Positions 57,055 to 64,000 of a DNA stretch of 64,000 nt are shown here, in pieces. Position numbers and translations under genes: made by a program. A model generated the notes under the pieces. The model was not told the DNA's origin, did not search any database, and saw nothing but the letters and a program-made list of their open reading frames with translations. This DNA is from Latrodectus hesperus (Eukaryota > Arthropoda > Arachnida > Araneae > Theridiidae), in contig CM075862.1 in the NCBI GenBank assembly GCA_037975125.1, positions 64,584,078-64,648,077 of the forward strand, written 5' to 3'. Numbering within the stretch: the first letter of the stretch is position 1; each line of letters begins with the position of its first letter.

Positions 57055-57560
57055 TTCTTAATAATATTCCTGTGTTTGATGGTAGTTGTAAAGAAGTATC
57101 AATATCACAATTTTTGGATAGAATAAATGAAATTGGTGATCTTCGTTTATAACGCCATATAGATAAAATATTAGCTTTAAAATTAAGAATTTCACGAGAA
57201 GTTGATGAATATTTGTCAAGTCAAGTTGACTTTAAAAAGAAAGGATCAAATGTTGACTTACGCTACATCTTCATATCTCTCATTTGATAAAAATATCCAA
57301 TTACCGTATTCTGTGATGTCTGAACTTGTAAGTTATAACTGTGTTGATGTCCAATATGCTGGAGAGTTTGGTTCTACCTTTGCAAAATTTTTTCAAATTG
57401 TTAAAAGTAATTTAATAACTGCGGCAGAGAAAATCAAGTACTCTATCATCGTAAGACTTCAGTTGATAAACAAATAGAAATAAGAAACCTAGTATACCAT
57501 CCCAAAACAAAATCAGGGATTTCAAGAAAATTAATTAGACCAAATGTACGTCCCTTCAGC
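57055..57560 (+). pseudogene. Possible retroelement Gag remnant
   Basis: Broken frames read PVFDGSCKEVSISQFLDRI near 57070-57130, then LALKLRISREVDEYLSSQ near 57170-57220, then in another frame YAGEFGSTFAKFFQIVKSN near 57355-57410. The order (an Asp-Gly target phrase, a helical stretch, a later 'GE...F' phrase) is like the capsid of gypsy-type Gag proteins. No protease, RT or LTR found nearby. The 91-codon frame 57202-57477 only partly overlaps this. Weak assignment. Confidence 0.3.
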
Positions 57561-58066
57561 GTCTTGAATAAACAATCATTTGTGAATTAAAAAATAGCAA
57601 AAGTAAAAGAGCCCTTAAAATTCAATAGGTTCATGTTGATTGAATTAAAAAAATTTATGACAGAATTATATTCCCGACTTTACCTGAAGTTAATTCCCCA
57701 CCTCAGCAAACCATTGACTCAAATAAAAACAATAAAATTACTTCCCTTGTAGTTAACAATAGCATGTGAAATAAAGGAAAAAATAGCTTTTGTTTTTATC
57801 CCAGTAATTTATTCTCAGAGCAATAGATCAAAATCAACTCCAAAGGAAGGAATTTCTTTTATCCCAAAATGTGATTCTGGAACATCTTGACAAATAAAGT
57901 ATGATTTAGATACTTGTTCTAATCGAAGGAACTGTAACAAGAATGTGAACTGAAAATACAATGTGGATTAATAAACTGTTTAATAGGAACACTTATAAAG
58001 GATTATATGGAGTATATTCATTGCTATAAACTATTGCACAGTTTTATATATAGATATTTTTTATCT
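57561..58066. other. Non-coding stretch
   Basis: Broken frames may continue the preceding remnant; nothing I can name. Confidence 0.4.
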
Positions 58067-58079
58067 TAAATTATTAATG

Positions 58080-58223
58080 GTTTGGTTTGTTTGTCACTCA
58101 ACGATCATTTTTTGCACACGAGGGCTAATTAGACCTGGACATACGGTTTAAAATGTATTCCGAACCACTACAAACATCCATGCCCAAGGTGGGATTCGAA
58201 CCCATGAACTGTTGAACCAAAGG
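58080..58223 (-). mobile_element. SINE family C, copy 2, 5'-truncated, with perfect 13-bp TSD
   Basis: Minus strand: body and CAAAC-type tail of the 9921-10102 element, with box B GGTTCGAATCC-like sequence near 58192-58204 (GGGTTCGAATCCCA), but the head stops before box A. TAAATTATTAATG is duplicated at 58067-58079 and 58224-58236. Truncation inside an intact TSD shows it inserted already truncated, as happens with target-primed reverse transcription. Confidence 0.92.
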
Positions 58224-58236
58224 TAAATTATTAATG

Positions 58237-59756
58237 AAAAATACTGACTAGATATAAGAATAATATTATTCAGTAAGAATTATTTTGTATTTTTTAATTT
58301 ATTTAAAATTGTAGTGTATTTGAATAAATAATTTTTATTTTATTTCTAATTGGAAACCTTTTTGTAAGTAAAATGTAGTATTGTAAATTTTATTATTGTA
58401 AGTAGATAATAATTAATAAATGTAATATTGTAAGTAAAAAATGGTAATGCACTAAATTAAAAAAAATATGTAAAAGAAACCCATACAAAAATCATTTAAG
58501 TACCATATAAATAGATGGCATTAATTGTTTGAAGTTTTGAGCATGACATGTTACAAAATAGATAAAGATTGCATTTTCTCTGCAAAGTCGTAATTGTCAG
58601 AAAAGTGTTTCCTATTCAGAGGAGAGGAGATTTGCGACCACTTCTCTAAAGATGTATTCTAGATTGTGACTGTTCTTAATTGGACTGCAAGTGTGGGAAA
58701 AAATCTTGAGATTTTTTCCAGGTATATAATTAATGTTGTATTAACTAACTGGTAGTTTTTTGTAAATTAGTTAAATTCTACTTTTTGACTTGGTTGGAAA
58801 TCCTTTTTATACATCATTTTCCTTTAATACTGAATCCCGATTATTCCCCTTTCCATGAAGTAGTTTGTTCTAGAGATTGAAGACTGACGGGGTTGAAGAG
58901 GATATAACTAATTTACAAAAAAAAAGGCTTGAAATCCATGTTTCTAGAAAGGACTTGCATCGTTTTTCAAGTCTGACGTTCTACTCGAATATAGAGGCTG
59001 TAAAATCACGAATTTGAAATAATCAAATCCCATGAGTTTTCAGGCTGAAGAAGGAGAGGTATACTCCTGTAATACGAGTCCAAATAAAGAAAATCACACT
59101 GAAGAAAAAAAACTAACAGGTTTTCAAAGTACTGAAAGTAAACCGGCTTAGTAATAGGAATTTCCTTAGTAAGTCCATGTTTTTATATAAATTGTTTTTT
59201 CAGCCAGTAGTTTTTTAGTGTTGTACCACCTATTTTACTACTTTAATTAGTTAGTGCAGATCATGAACTCCACATGGGTACTTAACCATGTTGTTAGTAA
59301 GGTCTAAGTTTTTTAAATAATATAAGTAAATAAATTTTGTATGTATGTAAATGGATTTATAATTTTATGATTAAATTAAAAGCAATTTTTAATTACAAAT
59401 TATCAAACCAACTTCTGCTTCTATTTTCAGGATTGAATCTAGAAATAAATAATATTATATGCACAGTACAATTTTAAAAAATAATATATTTGAATTCAAA
59501 ATATTACTTATAAACACTATATGATAATGGTATAAATAAGTGCACAACATCGATATACAGCCATGCACCATAATCATGCGCCCTTACTCATAATTGAAAT
59601 ATTTTAAAAAATATTATAGGTAATGCAGTTTCCGTCACCTATTATGGGGCTTATGTAAAAAATGCGATGTATGACTAATAATGTATTAAGTAGAAACTTA
59701 ATTTTACAATTTTTACCCTTTTAACAGATTTTTTCTTTGTATACGTCAGTTCTATT
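58237..59756. other. Non-coding stretch
   Basis: 58560-59170 is less AT-rich but has no frame or family I can identify. Confidence 0.45.
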
Positions 59757-59758
59757 TA

Positions 59759-61136
59759 CGTTGCCCGACATTGAAAATGCTACACCATGAAGGAATAACT
59801 GAAAAATTACGCAAATTTCAGGGTTGACACACCTTACCGAGTTATACAAATGATGTAAGGCTACAGCTCTCCAGCGCCCGAAGGATAAGACATAAGGTGA
59901 AGAATGGCAGAGTGGGCAGTATTCGCGTCGTTATTATGGCTTGGAAAACAATCGTTGAAAAATTGTTCTTGTCACAAAGAATGCATGTAATAGCAGAGAA
60001 TGCCTGGCCATCGTTTATGTAGTCAGTTCCAGCAGATAGACGAGTTTAAGAGGACCATGATGATCGGACTCAGAAGGGCAGACTGGTTTTTGCGGCAAAT
60101 CACAGCTGACAGAACTTGAATGCGTCCACAGTGCACCGGCTGTGGAGAAGATGATTGGAACAAGGAACTGTGGAATGTTTGCGGTGTGCCAGTGAAACAA
60201 GAGTGATGTCAGCATGCGTGGATCGACGCGTCTGATGGGTAGCAGTGGCGGCTCTGCAAAATATGTCAACCGAAATGTGCAAGACACCCTGAATGCTCCT
60301 ATTTACGGTCCATTTACGATAGAGCAGAACCTATTAAGGTCGACTGGTTGCTAGTGGCCTTTGCTCATGGAGTTCATTAAGAAAACTGCCTTTGATCCCA
60401 CAGCATAGACGCCAAACTCGGGAATGTTTCCTGATTAGAGCGATATCAGCGACGGAGTGGCACACGAATGTCTTCTCAGATGAGTCACGTTTCTGTTTCT
60501 TCAGTGATTGTCACCGCGAAAGATTGTGGCATTGATGTGGAGACAGGTCAAATAGTGCAGATATTGTGAAACGCCCCACTACGTGACAACGTGACATCAT
60601 GGTTTGGGGTGCCATTTCGTACGGTTACAGGTCTCTTCTAGTTCGTATTCACAGCTTACTGTGGCCGGTGACACTACTCAACCTTCAGGGGGTGACCAAT
60701 TCTCTTTATCAGCAGGATAACGCCCGATCACACGCTGCTTGTTGCCAATGCGACTAACAAGTTGTACAGCTGCTTCCCTGGCCACCGTGCTCGCTAGATG
60801 TTTTAACAATCGAAAACGTTTGTGATATGATTGGATGCCATTTAGAGAGCCTGCCACTGTCTATTTAGAAGATGAACTTTGGCAAATGATTGCCAGGGAA
60901 TGCAGAGCGTATCTTCCGGATGTCATCCGTACTCTCATTGATTCTGTAATTAGAGGTGTTGGTCCGTGTATCGCCTTCCACGGTGATATGACAACTTACT
61001 GATTTCACTCTGTTCTCGTTCTGTATTATGCATTAGATCACTTATTCCTCGTTTGTATCTGTCTTTATTTTTGTGCAGAGTTTAATCACTTTCTGGCAAC
61101 AGCTCCTTGATATTGCATTTTCAAAGTCCGGCAGCG
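59759..61136 (+). mobile_element. Tc1-like transposon, 1378 bp, old
   Basis: Left end CGTTGCCCGACATTGAAAAT and right end (other strand) CGCTGCCGGACTTTGAAAAT form imperfect TIRs, with TA at 59757-59758 and 61137-61138. One decayed transposase on the plus strand. Composition stands out as GC-richer than its flanks. A different subfamily from the elements at 12925 and 43527, judging by the ends. Confidence 0.9.
60030..61005 (+). pseudogene. Tc1-family transposase, heavily mutated
   Basis: QQIDEFKRTMMIGLRRADW from 60030 is the N-terminal helix-turn-helix; the frame is lost soon after. A second frame carries VFSDESRFC (Asp at 60479), DIMVWGAISYGYRS, QQDNARSH (Asp at 60716) and LTIENVCDMIG (Glu at 60812). 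All three catalytic residues survive, in one frame, but with in-frame stops (after RLWH, RPTT and CQCD). Spacing from second Asp to Glu is 31 residues, three short of DD34E, so a three-codon deletion is likely. Inactive. Confidence 0.9.
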
Positions 61137-61376
61137 TATATATAAATTCGTTTTTTCAAATTAATTACCTAGAAATAGATAAAAATTATGATGAAGGATT
61201 TTAGGGTCTTTGAGTATATGCAATTTTGGACCGCACATTTTAAAATATAAATGATAATAATTCATTTAAAAATTTTAATGAAATCTGCAAGAAAATAATG
61301 TATAAAATGTGAGAAAAGGAAAATACTAACATATATACAATCGTAAAGTTAAATTATTAATGTCTATTTATTACAT

Positions 61377-61917
61377 TATCTTCCCCAGTGAGGAATTAGA
61401 CCAAATTCAATGTGACCACCGTTCTCAGAAATAACACCGTGCATTCTGCGCACAACGTTCTCCACAGCCGAACGTAATTTGTCACGAGGAATATTCCGCA
61501 CTGTCATTCGTTATGTTGTCCTTTAGAACAGACAAATTTGATACTCCGCCAACATAAGCGCATGCTCCGGTAACGTGAGAGGCATGGCCACTGGGTCTCG
61601 TTTACTTCAGCTGAGATTATTTATCGGAGTTGTCTACTATTTACTTTTATAGCCCCTATTACTGGTACTGTCATCGAACAATATTTGCATTTTGCTTTGA
61701 CACCCGTGTTTTATGCTAATTCTCTTTATTGTAAGCTACAGCAGCGCCACAAAATGCAGTAGCGGTGATTTTTGGAACTAAAACTTTTTTATACAAAATG
61801 TTTCTTTTGTAAAAATTTGTTTTGATTAGTCTAAATACCAAGTTTGGTATCATTTCGGCTATTAGATCGCGCTACAGGACGCTCCAAACACTGTCACTTT
61901 AAGAAAGATCACCCTAT
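61377..61917 (-). pseudogene. Fragment of a DUF4817/DDE_3-type transposon: transposase C-terminus plus one end
   Basis: Minus strand 61510-61377 reads RNIPRDKLRSAVENVVRRM and ENGGHIEFGLIPHWGR then stop, a match in kind to the C-terminus of the 23.5-kb element (SLRSAVENMVLRL...ENEGGHV). The right end near 61917 (GGGTGATCTTTCTTAAAGTG on the minus strand, with TGGCGCTGCTGTAG inside) resembles an inverted repeat end, but no partner is visible on the left. The rest of the gene is deleted. A separate family from the 23.5-kb copy. Confidence 0.7.
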
Positions 61918-63329
61918 ATTTATAGACTTTCTAGTTGTTCCTCCAGACGAAATATTTCCATTTCTCTAGTAATATTGAATAAATAAGGGATTAGATTTGA
62001 TTTTTCATTCAATGATTTCGACGAAACAGATTTCATTACTATTTGGCTTATGTGATTCTCAGAATCTCAATTCCCCATGTTATCGAAATATCTTCCCTGG
62101 CTTGCATTAGTTTCAAAATAGAAAGCCTAATTTTTCATTTCTAGGAAGAGGTTTAATGTAATATTATGGAATAACAAGAATCGCTTAAATTGAACGATTC
62201 AACTCATAGCTGTATATATATATATATATAGTTCATTAAATGAGCCATTTCATTAAAACTGTGTACAAGTATTTTCTTAGATTCTGTATTTTTTTCATGA
62301 ATTTATGTAGGAATATTACGTTGGTGAAATAGATATGAAAAATTTGTTTCGTATTTTTGGTCTTGTATTTAAATATTCTGAAATTTAGAGTTTATAATAA
62401 ATGTGTGAATTATTCTGTTATAGTAGAAAAATCCTAAATCCAAATGATTTGATTTTTTAAAGAATTTAAAATTGAAACTTATTATTAGTATACCTCGTTT
62501 ATTGAGAAAAACAAGTATAAAAAAAGGAAACCTTATTAAATGCATGAAATTACTATATCTATCATCTATTACCGATTAGATTTTTAGTATATTAGAAATA
62601 TTATAAAACAGTACAGTGAATGGTAAAATTAATCGTCAAACAACAAACAAATAAATATACAAGTTTAATATAATTAATTATTTATTTAAAGGTCCATGAT
62701 TACAATGTTTGGATTTGGAAAGTAATTATTGAAATGATGTTAAAATTACTTTGAAAAAATTTAAATCTCTTTCTAAACAATGCTTTTTTTAAAAATGTTT
62801 TTATATATCTTAGTAAAATTCCATTAAATTCGAATTCATGTAATTAGTTTCTTGGATATAATGTGTCATGAATGTTAGTCAACTATTAATTTTAAGAAAT
62901 TGCTGAAAAGATACATTACATGCGATAAAATCCTGGAGAAAATAGTGTAAGTCTTTCCGAGTAAACAAACACACACAGTTGAATACAAGTCATTAAAAAA
63001 TTACGACCTATAAAATATTTTATTAATAATTTTATGAAATAATGAAGTTAATTATTATGAAATTATGAAAAATGAAATTACAAAGAAAAATGTTTAACAT
63101 TATATATTTATGTTACACAGTAAAATTTCTCCTAGACAATCGTCTATTCTATAAAACAATGATGCCATGCTTCCATAAAATAATTCTTCTTACCAATTAA
63201 TTTGTAACTGTGTAGTATTTTGAAATTAAGAGTTTGAATTTTAATAACAAATGTAATTATTCTGTAACAGTAGAAAAAATCAAAATAGGTTTCTTTAACT
63301 GAAACAATTTAAAGCACATTAATTTTAAC
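61918..63329. other. AT-rich non-coding stretch
   Basis: A short (TA)n at 62213-62231. No gene seen. Confidence 0.55.
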
Positions 63330-63334
63330 CTCTT

Positions 63335-63722
63335 TGTTATCGAAGGTAACGCACTTCATATTGTTTGACAAGGAGCGGAAACTATTGTAATCGTTCGGTG
63401 CAAGATCCGGTGTATACGGCAGATTCTAAGGGACCTCCTGTTCGAGATCTTGGAGTGCGGCTTTAAAGATTTGTGCAAGATGGAGCCTGGCGTTGTCGTG
63501 AAGGAGTATGATTTGATATTGTCGATCAGGTCTTTTCAGTCGAATAACCTCATTCAAGCAGTATAGCTGGAAAATGTAGAGCTCCTTGTTGATAGTGGCA
63601 TTTTCTTCGAGCATTACTAGTCCACCAAGAGGTCCAACAACTTCTTTGACACCAGACCAGGTGATTTTTGGCGGAACGACATCAAAAAATTGTTCGATAG
63701 ATGGGAAGAGGTTGTAAGCAGC
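63335..63722 (-). pseudogene. Mariner-family transposase fragment (DD34D type)
   Basis: Minus strand from 63722: VVPPKITWSGVKEVVGPLGG, MLEENATINKELYIFQLY (frame open 63614-63426), RPDRQYQIILLHDNARLHLA with the second catalytic Asp, then a TAG at 63426-63428, then in the same frame YTPDLAPNDYNSFRSLSN, whose NDY Asp is the third catalytic residue of mariner enzymes. N-terminal DNA-binding part and inverted repeats are missing. One stop and truncation make it a pseudogene. Confidence 0.85.
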
Positions 63723-64000
63723 AACGGCAAATATATAATTGATTAACTTATTGATATAATTATTGTTTTTTGTTTAAATAAAAGTCTTTTTTAAAAGCGC
63801 TATGAACTTATTCTCCAGCATAATATTTTGTATTAAATAAAAAAAAAAAAACTAAGTGTATACAAATTGTATATTTTCCTTATTCAATTTAAAATAAGCA
63901 TTGATTTTCATCATTGCATATAAAATAATTCAAAAATGGTTTCCATATTTTCATCAAAAATATTTTGTTTGATATTTTGAATGAATGAGTTGAATATTAT
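63723..64000. other. AT-rich end of window
   Basis: Nothing supported. Confidence 0.55.

Overview
This is an animal (eukaryotic) genomic window of strongly AT-rich DNA in which I can find no intact host protein-coding gene. Every recognisable coding segment belongs to a transposable element, and all are broken. The mix of Tc1-like, mariner-like and DUF4817-type transposons, a Ty1/copia-type LTR retrotransposon, several tRNA-headed SINE families and very long (TA)n tracts looks like an arthropod, most probably a spider. The species is inference.

Layout. 1-4.5 kb: two SINEs in AT-rich DNA. 4.57-7.25 kb: a tandem array of 143/147-bp units in which every unit keeps the same 47-codon frame open, interrupted by a 969-bp GC-rich insert with a perfect 15-bp target-site duplication. 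7.3-22.8 kb: AT-rich filler with four SINEs and an 889-bp internally deleted Tc1-like element. 22.8-25.4 kb: a 691-bp (TA)n tract, a 1606-bp TIR transposon whose transposase is dead at all three catalytic positions, and a second compound microsatellite on its far side. 26.0-26.4 kb: six copies of a 71-bp repeat. 27.7 kb: another SINE. 28-43.5 kb: filler with (TA)n tracts, old local duplications and short hairpins. 43.5-44.9 kb: a full-length but broken Tc1 element.

47.8-52.3 kb: a complete copia element with 268/280-bp LTRs, a 5-bp TSD and gag-pol broken by five frame offsets, all in the same direction, plus two in-frame stops. 53.6-54.2 kb: a LINE 3' remnant. About 57.0-57.6 kb: a possible retroelement gag remnant. 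58.1 kb: a 5'-truncated SINE. 59.8-61.1 kb: an old Tc1 element. 61.4-61.9 and 63.3-63.7 kb: two more transposase fragments.

The window reads as intergenic or intronic DNA shaped by repeated transposition into TA-rich targets. Recent activity is shown by perfect TSDs on two SINEs and the GC-rich insert, and by LTRs that differ at only five aligned positions. The most unusual structure is the micro-ORF tandem array with its GC-rich insert.
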